A stretch of 9,639 nucleotides of DNA, from assembly GCA_030837305.1 (NCBI GenBank), contig JAUPKT010000038.1, positions 1 through 9,639 of the forward strand, given 5' to 3'. This DNA is from Thermodesulfobacteriota bacterium (lineage in GTDB: Bacteria > Desulfobacterota > Desulfomonilia > Desulfomonilales > Desulfomonilaceae). Below, piece after piece: positions 1-5,428 of this stretch. The notes beneath the pieces were generated by a model. It did not search any database. It was not told where the DNA came from and saw only the letters and a program-made list of their open reading frames with translations. Positions within the stretch are counted from its first letter, which is position 1. Each line of letters opens with the position of its first letter. Both the position numbers and the translations under genes were made by a program.

Positions 1-1
1 C

Positions 2-316
2 CGTGGCTATTGTTTCGGCATGAGGGACCATTTTGCAGTTCTTTATTCAGGCGACGTTGTTTTATGCTGTGTCGATTTTGACGGCAAAACTTCCCTGGGA
101 AATCTGCATGAAGCAAGCCTCCTCAGCATTCTCAAAAGTGAAAAGTTGGAAGAAATAATGAGGGGTTTTCAAACCGGGAAGTTGGTTGATCCCCATTGTC
201 GAAGATGTCTGGGAAGCCACTCCCTAGTGGGGTCGCTCATGAAGCCTACGGCATCTTTCGTGGGGCTAAAGCTTCTTAAACCATTCTTTTACAGGCATTA
301 TAAGCTTTACGACTGA
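2..316 (+). CDS. Radical SAM/SPASM-domain protein, C-terminal fragment
   Basis: The reading frame is open to the left edge, so only the last 104 codons are present and the catalytic radical SAM core (CxxxCxxC) lies outside the window. The visible part has the layout of a SPASM/twitch auxiliary Fe-S domain: Cys4, then a 'GDVVLCCVDFDG' strand-turn with Cys22/Cys23, a 'LGNL' turn, an amphipathic helix, and a CxxC pair (Cys66, Cys69) in 'PHCRRCLG'. In this family the cysteines bind an auxiliary 4Fe-4S cluster near the radical SAM active site. A basic, aromatic tail of about 30 residues follows the last Cys. The substrate (peptide maturation or other) cannot be told from this piece. It is transcribed in the same direction as the psiE-family gene 142 bp downstream. 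Family assignment is fairly sure; function is open. Confidence 0.75.
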   Translation, partial: RGYCFGMRDHFAVLYSGDVVLCCVDFDGKTSLGNLHEASLLSILKSEKLEEIMRGFQTGKLVDPHCRRCLGSHSLVGSLMKPTASFVGLKLLKPFFYRHYKLYD

Positions 317-385
317 TCGTATGCCGGATCGCAAATCCTGAATTGGAAATGCTTCTTTCTGGAACTCACTCGGAAAGTAGTTACC

Positions 386-425
386 CGGCTAAGATTGCCT
401 CTGCTGATCGTCACGCAATCAGCCG
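386..425 (+). promoter_or_regulatory. Stem-loop between radical SAM gene and psiE-family gene
   Basis: CGGCT (386-390) and GATTGC (393-398) pair exactly with GCAATC (415-420) and AGCCG (421-425), giving an 11-bp stem with a 2-nt AA bulge and a 16-nt loop. No T-run follows (AACTCTGG), so it does not look like a standard intrinsic terminator. It could be a 3'-end stabiliser of the upstream mRNA or a leader structure of the downstream gene, whose start is 33 nt away. No clear sigma-70 promoter or Pho box was seen in the 142-bp spacer. Confidence 0.4.
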
Positions 426-458
426 AACTCTGGAGACCAACACTGAAAGAGAACTTCC

Positions 459-986
459 ATGTGCAGTAAACTGAATAAATTCATGAACAATTTCGAGAAA
501 GTCATCATTATGTCCCTTATGGGACTCATGTCTCTCGTGATCGCACTGGCCACCATCGAGTTGGCATGGGTTATGGCAAAGGACATTCTGAGCCCTCCTT
601 TATTTCTCCTCGAAATTGAAGAACTTTTGGAAATATTCGGGCTGTTTCTCCTCGTCCTGATCGGAGTTGAACTTCTCGAAACCATCCAAACATATCACGA
701 GAAGCGCCAGGTAAGAGTCGAAGTCGTTGTTCTGGTGGCCATGATTGCAATCGCAAGAAAAATTATCATCATTGATTACAAGAGCTTGACCTCTTTTACC
801 CTCTTGGATGCAGGGGGGGTGACCTTGGCCCTCGCCGTCGCCTACTGGTTGTTGAAGACCCTGGCAACGAGAACTTCAATAGCCAAAGGGAAAGCCCAAG
901 GTGAGGCTCCGGAAAAGGCCGATAGGCCCCCCTCGAGCGAATCTGGCCTCACGAACCAGGAATCTCATCCTCCCGATAACGCATGA
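459..986 (+). CDS. PsiE-family (phosphate-starvation-inducible) inner-membrane protein
   Basis: This is a 175-residue protein with four hydrophobic segments at about residues 14-42, 55-77, 85-104 and 115-135. A hydrophilic, Pro/Ser/Glu-rich tail follows (about 140-175). The helix-2 pattern 'EELLEIFGLFLLVLIGVELL', the following 'ETIQTYHEKRQVRVEVV' and the 'AIARKIIIIDYK' segment are typical of the PsiE family. E. coli PsiE is induced by phosphate starvation and its biochemical role is unknown, so no function is claimed here. The ATG at 459 is preceded by a modest purine-rich site (GAAAGAGAA). An in-frame ATG at 483 is possible but has no site. The acidic/polar tail makes it somewhat longer than the four-helix core. 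The last 38 bp overlap a convergent small ORF (949-1101, -). Confidence 0.8.
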   Translation: MCSKLNKFMNNFEKVIIMSLMGLMSLVIALATIELAWVMAKDILSPPLFLLEIEELLEIFGLFLLVLIGVELLETIQTYHEKRQVRVEVVVLVAMIAIARKIIIIDYKSLTSFTLLDAGGVTLALAVAYWLLKTLATRTSIAKGKAQGEAPEKADRPPSSESGLTNQESHPPDNA

Positions 987-1101
987 TATGCTTGAGCGCA
1001 ACGGGTATCCAACGAGCTGAACAATCGTTTTCTTCCAAATCCGGTTCAAGCGGTACAACCTCCTCGAACTGATCACACTTGTTTTCCCTTGTTTCTATCA
1101 T
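949..1101 (-). CDS. Small hypothetical protein (50 aa) downstream of a Trp attenuator
   Basis: The ORF has 50 codons, starting ATG ATA GAA ACA and ending at TGA (949-951). A strong Shine-Dalgarno AAGGAG (1111-1116) sits 9 nt before the ATG, which is the main reason to believe it. The product is acidic in its first half (MIETRENKCDQFEEVVPLEP), with two isolated Cys (9, 27), one Trp (31), and a more hydrophobic/basic C-terminal stretch 'WIPVALKHIMRYREDE'. No family is recognised; there is no CxxC pair, signal peptide or membrane helix. It lies about 70 nt beyond the terminator arm of the Trp-codon attenuator and is the only ORF seen downstream of it on this strand. Its 3' end overlaps the convergent psiE-family gene by 38 bp. 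A weak GGCC-TATC-GGCC hairpin followed by TTTT (917-928) could end the transcript. It might also be a degraded remnant. Confidence 0.55.
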   Translation of the reverse strand: MIETRENKCDQFEEVVPLEPDLEENDCSARWIPVALKHIMRYREDEIPGS

Positions 1102-1168
1102 CGTCCGTCACTCCTTGCTGTTAAGATGAGGCCACTCCCATGGGTCAGTGAGTGCGCCAAGAACGCAA

Positions 1169-1199
1169 AGAGGCCATGGGCTGTCTGCCCATGGCCTCT
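1169..1199 (-). terminator. Intrinsic terminator (helix 3:4 of the Trp attenuator)
   Basis: The arms GAGGCCATGGGC and GCCCATGGCCTC (1187-1198 and 1170-1181) are perfect complements around a 5-nt loop. One more A-T pair closes the base, giving 13 bp. On the minus strand the hairpin is followed by TTTGCGTTCTT, an imperfect U-rich tract. On the plus strand it is followed by TATCGCTTTGATCTTCTT, so it may also stop read-through from the psiE-family side. Confidence 0.8.
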
Positions 1200-1303
1200 A
1201 TCGCTTTGATCTTCTTATTGTACTAGCTACGCGCTATCAGCAGGCAGACCTCCCGTGTGATTTTCTCTGCCACCACCAGTTATTTGCTCGATTGCAGGTC
1301 TGC
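1178..1303 (-). promoter_or_regulatory. Ribosome-mediated tryptophan attenuator (leader RNA)
   Basis: Read on the minus strand, three helices compete. Region 1 (GCAGACCT, 1303-1296) pairs perfectly with region 2 (AGGTCTGC, 1251-1244). Region 2 (GTCTGCC, 1249-1243) can instead pair with region 3 (GGCAGAC, 1189-1183). That helix extends by two G-U pairs on one side, and on the other by a tandem A-G/G-A step and GGG:CCC (1254-1252 with 1180-1178). Region 3 is also the 5' arm and loop of the 13-bp terminator. Three Trp codons (1278-1270) lie between regions 1 and 2. A ribosome stalled there would cover region 1 and free region 2 to pair with region 3, which prevents termination. A ribosome reaching the stop codon (1239-1237) would cover region 2 and allow termination. 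This matches the E. coli trp-type mechanism; the assignment is from sequence only. Confidence 0.8.
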
Positions 1304-1305
1304 AT
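1237..1305 (-). CDS. Tryptophan leader peptide (22 aa, WWW)
   Basis: A 22-codon ORF starts at ATG 1303-1305 and stops at TGA 1237-1239. A ribosome-binding site AGAGGA (1311-1316) lies 5 nt upstream. The peptide begins MQTCNRANN, continues WWWQRKSHG and ends RSAC. Three consecutive TGG codons in a short leader ORF, followed by basic residues, are characteristic of trp leader peptides of ribosome-mediated attenuators. The N-terminal codons encode region 1 of the attenuator and the last codons encode region 2, so translation position directly controls folding. An in-frame ATG at 1320 lies very close to the predicted transcript start and has no ribosome-binding site, so 1305 is preferred. The peptide probably acts only as a stalling device. 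Leader peptides of this kind have been given trans roles in Sinorhizobium, which remains a possibility here. Confidence 0.8.
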   Translation of the reverse strand: MQTCNRANNWWWQRKSHGRSAC

Positions 1306-1330
1306 GTTTGTCCTCTTCATACGCTAATAG

Positions 1331-1358
1331 CTTATACTCTGGGGGCTTGGGGTGTCAA
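1331..1358 (-). promoter_or_regulatory. Sigma-70-type promoter of the Trp leader transcript
   Basis: On the minus strand a perfect -35 TTGACA (1358-1353), a 16-bp spacer and a -10 TATAAG (1336-1331, 5/6) would start transcription near 1325, about 20 nt before the leader-peptide ATG. A 9-bp palindrome GCTA-A-TAGC (1323-1331) sits over the -10 edge and start site and could be an operator. It is the best-matching promoter seen in the window. The promoter begins 34 bp past the stop codon of the HTH-DksA gene. Confidence 0.75.
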
Positions 1359-1391
1359 GATCCTTTTTCAAAAAACCGCTCCGATTCCGCA

Positions 1392-2021
1392 TCAATCCTC
1401 GAATGTCTTCCCATAACCAGCCTCGGACGAATCTTCTCGCCATGCCGGTCCTCGGAGTCCCTGATAATCTTTGATTTTCTCCAGATGGTCCATTTCCTCC
1501 TGACACCTGACGCAGAGACGAGCCGCTGGAAAAAGTCTCAATCTTTGCTCAGGAATGGACTCTCCGCAATCTTCGCAGACGCCATAATCTCCTAGCTTCA
1601 GTCGTTCCAATGCATCTTCAATTTCCTTCAGTTGCCTGTGTTGGCGCATGGATATTTTGGCGTCAAGCTCCCGGGATATTTCCCCTGTGGCCAAATCTAT
1701 TTCATCCCCTTTTTCAATGGCATCAATATTCCGCCCCACTTTTATGGAAGCCAGTTGACTGAGGAGGACTTCCTTTGGATTAAAAAGACTTCTCTTGTCG
1801 TAAACAGGTCGAGGGCTTTCATCCCTCGGAATGGAGACAACCGTTTTATGTGGAATGGTTGCCGGACTCGAAGCCTGCTCTTCACGGTGAGTCTCAACCA
1901 GTCGATAATAATTCTTGCCCCCATCTACCTTCCGCTCGATCTGTCCCTTTTGGACTTTTCCTCTCACACTGTTCGGAACAATTCCCAAAAAAGCTGCAAT
2001 TTCCTCACGGGTCATCCACAT
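1392..2021 (-). CDS. HTH-DksA/TraR C4 zinc-finger transcription regulator
   Basis: This is a 209-residue protein with two parts. Residues about 3-42 (MTREEIAAFLGIVPNSV...) look like a small MerR/excisionase-type helix-turn-helix ending in a 'GGKNYYRL' wing. Residues about 78-185 are DksA/TraR-like. A predicted coiled coil has the tip 'GDEIDLATGE', whose D106-x2-D109-x-A111 matches the DxxDxA tip that E. coli DksA uses in the RNA polymerase secondary channel. A C4 zinc finger follows, Cys149-x2-Cys152-x17-Cys170-x2-Cys173, in 'YGVCEDCGESIPEQRL...LCVRCQEEM'. DksA acts with ppGpp to retune promoters in the stringent response. The extra DNA-binding-like domain suggests a protein that might also be recruited to specific sites, which is inference. 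The ATG at 2021 is set by a strong AAGGAG 7 nt upstream (2029-2034). It is monocistronic or loosely linked to the upstream oxidoreductase gene. Confidence 0.85.
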   Translation of the reverse strand: MWMTREEIAAFLGIVPNSVRGKVQKGQIERKVDGGKNYYRLVETHREEQASSPATIPHKTVVSIPRDESPRPVYDKRSLFNPKEVLLSQLASIKVGRNIDAIEKGDEIDLATGEISRELDAKISMRQHRQLKEIEDALERLKLGDYGVCEDCGESIPEQRLRLFPAARLCVRCQEEMDHLEKIKDYQGLRGPAWREDSSEAGYGKTFED

Positions 2022-2048
2022 GGCAGCACTCCTTGGTAGTAGCTGTTT

Positions 2049-2078
2049 ATTGTCTGGGAAAAATAATCATTGGATCAA
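2049..2078 (-). promoter_or_regulatory. Candidate proximal promoter of the HTH-DksA gene
   Basis: TTGATC (2078-2073), an 18-bp AT-rich spacer and GACAAT (2054-2049) would start transcription about 20 nt before the ATG at 2021. The match is moderate (4/6 in each box). It overlaps the near-palindrome CTGCCGGCA (2079-2087), which is repeated at 2153-2161 and could be a protein-binding site. Confidence 0.3.
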
Positions 2079-2265
2079 CTGCCGGCAAGGCCCACGTGTT
2101 CGCAGCAAACTCGGGCCGGCGCGTTATTACATCCACGTCAAGGACTCGATACCTGCCGGCAGAACTCGTCTGTTTGGGGTATTCCAGGCCTTATTGCACA
2201 ACAAAACCAATCTGATGTCGTCATACCATCCTGCCTTATCCCCCACCGAGGATCACGGAGGCAGA

Positions 2266-2295
2266 AGTTTAGCCGTAACAATTCATAACTGTCAA
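2266..2295 (-). promoter_or_regulatory. Candidate distal promoter of the HTH-DksA gene
   Basis: A perfect TTGACA (2295-2290) is followed after 18 bp by TAAACT (2271-2266, 4/6). If used, it gives a leader of about 240 nt before the HTH-DksA start. It lies just after the stop codon of the oxidoreductase gene. The 295-bp spacer 2022-2316 shows no convincing gene and no clear terminator. Confidence 0.35.
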
Positions 2296-2316
2296 TAAAT
2301 TTTTGCTGGGTGTCTG

Positions 2317-4905
2317 TTACGCAATCCTCGACGCAACGAGTTCCGTAATATCCATGACTCTTATCTTACCCTTCTTTTCTTTTCGGGCCCGGGCAGCAGC
2401 CTGATTAAATGATCCTTTGCAAGAAGGACAGGCGGACACCAATACATCAGCCCCCAAGGCCAAGGCTGAGGCTAAGCGTTTATATCCTATTTCTCCGGCC
2501 AGTTCGTTGTCGAAGCCTTTCATTCCACCACCACCCCCACAGCACTTGGCTTGCTCCCTATTCTGAGGAAACTCAAGCAGTTCAACGTTCGGAATAGCTC
2601 TCAGAACATTGCGGGGCGGTTCATACACACCCATGTGCCTGCCCATATCACAAGGATCGTGATAGACAACCTTGAGCGCAGGGGCATCTGTTTTGAACTG
2701 AAGACGATTCTTCTCAATGAGTTCTTCGAGCAGTTCCACAAGGTGCATAATCTTGACACCGTTATTCCATCCATAATGCGGATAGATATCCCGAAACGTT
2801 TTGAGGCAACCAGCGCAGGTAGTGATTAATTGCTCTGAACCATATTCCTTCAAACGCGTGACATAACTCCCCATCGCCTTGCGAAAAGTGTCCATGTCCC
2901 CAACGAGATATGCCAAATATCCACAGCAAGTCTCTCTGTTCCCCTGAACCCCATAATCTATGCCTGCTGCATCAAGTATGTTCATGACGGCTGGGATGAT
3001 CTTCACATCTTGAAAACTTGTTACGCAACCGAGGTGAAGAATCGATTGGGTCTTGCCGGCCTCCGCTGTTCGGTAATGGGCCGGGTAGCTGTCGGTCCTT
3101 TTCTCTGGAGGCGCCAACAGCGGATTGGCCGCTTCAATCATGGAAGCCAAGGCCGGCTTAAATGCGTCAGGAAGATACCCCGCACCAACCAGCCTCTCTC
3201 GTGCAGCTCGAACAATGTCTGAGACCTTCACTTTGGCTGGACACACTGATCTGCAATTGAGACACAACATGCATTGATACAGGCGCTTGGCCAGATCCTT
3301 TGACGGTTCGAGGTTGCCCATGAGCATGTGAAACGCGAGAGAAACTCGTCCCTTCGCGTTCATTGATTCCAAAGTACTTTCGCCGAACGTTGGACACCCA
3401 GCACGGCAAAAACCGCACTGAATACATGCTAATATCTCATTGTCAACACCCTCCGGAAAGTGCAGCACTTTTTCAGGGGTTTCCAAGAAACGGGCAAAAC
3501 TGTTCTCGTCAAATATGTCTTGAATGGAATCATCAAATCCCATCTTACCGGGATTGAGAATGTTGTTCGGATCTATCGTCTTCTTTATGTCCTCCATGAC
3601 CTTGAGAGACTCGCCAAGTTGCCTCCCAATGTACGGGGATTTTGCCATGCCTACTCCGTGTTCGGCAGACACAGTGCCCTTGTATCTGAGAGTCATATCA
3701 ATAAATTCGAGGGCTATCTTCTTCACCCTCTCCCAATGGTCCGGTTCGGTGGGGTTCATAATAAACGTCGCGTGGAGATTTCCATCACCGATGTGTCCGA
3801 AAGTGGCCACCGGGAAACCGTATTTCGCACCTATGGCCTGAATCTCGGCTATGGTCTCAGGAATACGGCTGATGGGAACACCAAAGTCCTCCACGAGAGG
3901 GACCAATCTATATGATGGTTTCAACCTACTCATGGCAGGTACCAACCCTCCGCGAGCAGCGAAAAGCTTGGCTTTCTCCACAGGATTGTCCGACCAGATG
4001 TTCTCTATTCCTCCCACAGATTTGCAGATTTCGTCTATTCGTTTTATCTGCTCCTGAACGGAGCTTTTTGGGCCGTCAATACCCATGAAAAGCTGACAAT
4101 TCACATCCTTGGGGATTTCCATTTTGAGTGCATCGCGGCAAACATCGAGACAAACATTATCCAGTATCTCGCATGTGGCCAACTCTAGGCCTGACGTAAA
4201 AATCTTCTCCACCGCTTTCCCTGCGGTATCCACATCAGGGAATGAAGCCTTCGCGAAAGCCTCATACTCCGGCATGGGCAATATCTTGAGAATGGCTTCC
4301 GTAATGACGCCCAGCGTCCCTTCGGAGCCGGCAAAAAGGTGGGTTAAATCGTATCCTGCTGAACTCTTTGGCGCCAAGTCGCCGGTATGGATGACCGTCC
4401 CATTCGGCAACACAACGGTCAGTGCCTTTACGTAGTCTTTCGTAGTTCCATATTTCGCAGCCCGTACGCCACTTGCGTTGGTGGCAATCATACCACCAAT
4501 CGTGGCTATAGGGGCACTCCCCGGATCTGGTGGGAAAAAATGAGTCGGGGCGAGTTTTGCGTTCAAGGCGTTACAAATGACTCCAGGCTCCACGACGACA
4601 TAGCCGTCGGCTTTATTGACTTGCTTCACATTGTTCATCCTGGTGAAATCCAGAACCAGACCGCCCTTGACCGGCAAGACGGCACCTGTGACGGAAGACC
4701 CCGTACCCCTGGCCACAACAGGTACTTTTTCGGAATTCGCGAGTTCGAGAATCTTGCTGACCTGCTCCGTGCCGGACACAAACACAACCCCTTCAGGTAT
4801 ACCCGCATGAATCGACATGTCTCGAGAGTAAGCCAGACAATCAACATTGGAAGCAGTGACATTCTCGGCTCCAACTATTTCGGCGATTTTTTCCATAAAA
4901 TTCAT
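2317..4905 (-). CDS. Fused FAD-linked oxidase / Fe-S (CCG) 2-hydroxyacid dehydrogenase, GlcD-GlcF type
   Basis: This 862-residue protein joins two parts that are separate GlcD and GlcF subunits in many bacteria. The N-terminal half is a PCMH-type FAD oxidoreductase: 'GTGSSVTGAV' (67-76), 'IGGMIATNASG', the FAD-oxidase C-terminal motif 'HIGDGNLH' (371-378), 'EHGVG' (415-419) and 'NPGK'. The C-terminal half has two 4Fe-4S motifs (Cys494-497-500-504 and Cys545-548-551-555, both CxxCxxCxxxCP). Two cysteine-rich CCG domains follow: CCG at 660-662 with CxxC 697/700, and 'HDPC' 752, CCG 788-790, CxxC 826/829. Such enzymes oxidise D-lactate, glycolate or related 2-hydroxyacids and pass electrons through Fe-S clusters; the exact substrate is not readable. 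The start at 4905 is chosen because GGAAGGAA lies 6 nt upstream. An in-frame ATG at 4947 would add 14 residues but lacks such a site. A good promoter lies at 4985-5013. Confidence 0.9.
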   Translation of the reverse strand: MNFMEKIAEIVGAENVTASNVDCLAYSRDMSIHAGIPEGVVFVSGTEQVSKILELANSEKVPVVARGTGSSVTGAVLPVKGGLVLDFTRMNNVKQVNKADGYVVVEPGVICNALNAKLAPTHFFPPDPGSAPIATIGGMIATNASGVRAAKYGTTKDYVKALTVVLPNGTVIHTGDLAPKSSAGYDLTHLFAGSEGTLGVITEAILKILPMPEYEAFAKASFPDVDTAGKAVEKIFTSGLELATCEILDNVCLDVCRDALKMEIPKDVNCQLFMGIDGPKSSVQEQIKRIDEICKSVGGIENIWSDNPVEKAKLFAARGGLVPAMSRLKPSYRLVPLVEDFGVPISRIPETIAEIQAIGAKYGFPVATFGHIGDGNLHATFIMNPTEPDHWERVKKIALEFIDMTLRYKGTVSAEHGVGMAKSPYIGRQLGESLKVMEDIKKTIDPNNILNPGKMGFDDSIQDIFDENSFARFLETPEKVLHFPEGVDNEILACIQCGFCRAGCPTFGESTLESMNAKGRVSLAFHMLMGNLEPSKDLAKRLYQCMLCLNCRSVCPAKVKVSDIVRAARERLVGAGYLPDAFKPALASMIEAANPLLAPPEKRTDSYPAHYRTAEAGKTQSILHLGCVTSFQDVKIIPAVMNILDAAGIDYGVQGNRETCCGYLAYLVGDMDTFRKAMGSYVTRLKEYGSEQLITTCAGCLKTFRDIYPHYGWNNGVKIMHLVELLEELIEKNRLQFKTDAPALKVVYHDPCDMGRHMGVYEPPRNVLRAIPNVELLEFPQNREQAKCCGGGGGMKGFDNELAGEIGYKRLASALALGADVLVSACPSCKGSFNQAAARARKEKKGKIRVMDITELVASRIA

Positions 4906-4984
4906 TACTCGTTCCTTCCGCAATGATATCTTTGCAAAGCAGGACATCCAAACTGTCTTTCAATTTCTGATCCTCATGCATTTA

Positions 4985-5013
4985 ATGATAAATGAGTGTG
5001 ATGGATAAATCAA
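4985..5013 (-). promoter_or_regulatory. Promoter of the FAD/Fe-S oxidoreductase gene
   Basis: On the minus strand TTGATT (5013-5008, 4/6), a 17-bp spacer and TATCAT (4990-4985, 5/6) place the transcript start near 4978, about 70 nt before the ATG at 4905. The heptamer GATAAAT occurs twice on the plus strand (4987-4993 and 5004-5010), overlapping the -10 and -35 boxes. An inverted repeat TTTCTC-TCCT-GAGAAA (5014-5029) abuts the -35 box, so regulator binding is plausible. Confidence 0.55.
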
Positions 5014-5245
5014 TTTCTCTCCTGAGAAAATGGTGCCTTTCAGAAAACGGTTCCACATGTTCTCCCATGAGATTGGGAGATAGGCTTTATATTTACCAGG
5101 CAGTTGATTATATTTGGTTTTATCTAAATCCCTGACGCAGAGATTCTCCCCGGTCCACGGAAAGATGATCTTACGTCGGTTCATAATAATGAACAAACCA
5201 TACCGACCGTATGAAAGCGTTTCATATGGACAGAAGGGGAGTCAA
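5014..5245. other. Divergent spacer with several short perfect palindromes
   Basis: This part of the 608-bp spacer between the oxidoreductase and rpsO is relatively AT-rich and shows no convincing gene. It contains perfect inverted repeats: TTTCTC/GAGAAA (5014-5029), TCTCCCA/TGGGAGA (5061-5080, 6-nt loop), TTCAT/ATGAA (5180-5193) and TATGAAA-GCG-TTTCATA (5210-5226). None has a T-run, so operator sites fit better than terminators. Open frames across it on both strands lack ribosome-binding sites and recognisable motifs. Confidence 0.4.
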
Positions 5246-5404
5246 ATGCACGGCGCGCATCCAGGGAACTCCTCGTCCATGAATCTTTGTGCATCTGGTT
5301 GCGAGCATTCGTTTGTTCCTCCCGCAATACAAGACGCTCTTGGAGCCGTAACAAAGCTCAAAAGGAGGAAATCATACGACAAGATCCTTCAGTGGCAGAG
5401 ATAA
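5246..5404 (+). CDS. Doubtful small hypothetical protein (52 aa)
   Basis: The ORF has 52 codons, with ATG at 5246 preceded by AGGGGAG 4 nt upstream and a TAA stop at 5402-5404. The product has a Cys/His-containing N-terminal half ('MHGAHPGN', 'NLCASGCEHSF') and a basic C-terminus ('KLKRRKSYDKILQWQR'). No family is recognised. The frame extends upstream to 5114, but no other start has a good site. It lies in the same direction as rpsO, 109 bp before it. It may be a chance ORF. Confidence 0.3.
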   Translation: MHGAHPGNSSSMNLCASGCEHSFVPPAIQDALGAVTKLKRRKSYDKILQWQR

Positions 5405-5428
5405 AAGTCGTGTTTTTCTTTCAATCGC

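Noticed and set aside
1219..1231. GTAGCTAGTAC-like sequence resembling a TrpR operator half
   Set aside because: It lies about 100 nt downstream of the promoter rather than over it, is not a full operator palindrome, and TrpR is not expected in this lineage.
1170..1330. 6S RNA, SRP RNA, T-box or a known riboswitch as the identity of this structured leader
   Set aside because: None of their conserved elements is present, for example no T-box AGGGTGG core, while the WWW leader ORF and competing helices explain the region fully.
1350..1391. Terminator for the HTH-DksA gene at the TTTTTT run after its stop
   Set aside because: The T-run is present (minus strand) but no convincing GC-rich stem precedes it.
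2138..2224. 28-codon minus-strand ORF (ATG at 2224) in the HTH-DksA leader, as a possible second leader peptide
   Set aside because: It has no run of one amino acid's codons, no competing helices or terminator after it, and only a weak AGGA site.
1850..2298. Plus-strand ORFs opposite and upstream of the HTH-DksA gene
   Set aside because: They are shadows of a well-supported gene and its GC-rich leader, with no ribosome-binding site or family motif.
4960..5196. 78-codon minus-strand ORF in the spacer before the oxidoreductase
   Set aside because: It needs a TTG start without a ribosome-binding site, overlaps the oxidoreductase promoter, is AT-rich and low in recognisable motifs. It is probably chance.
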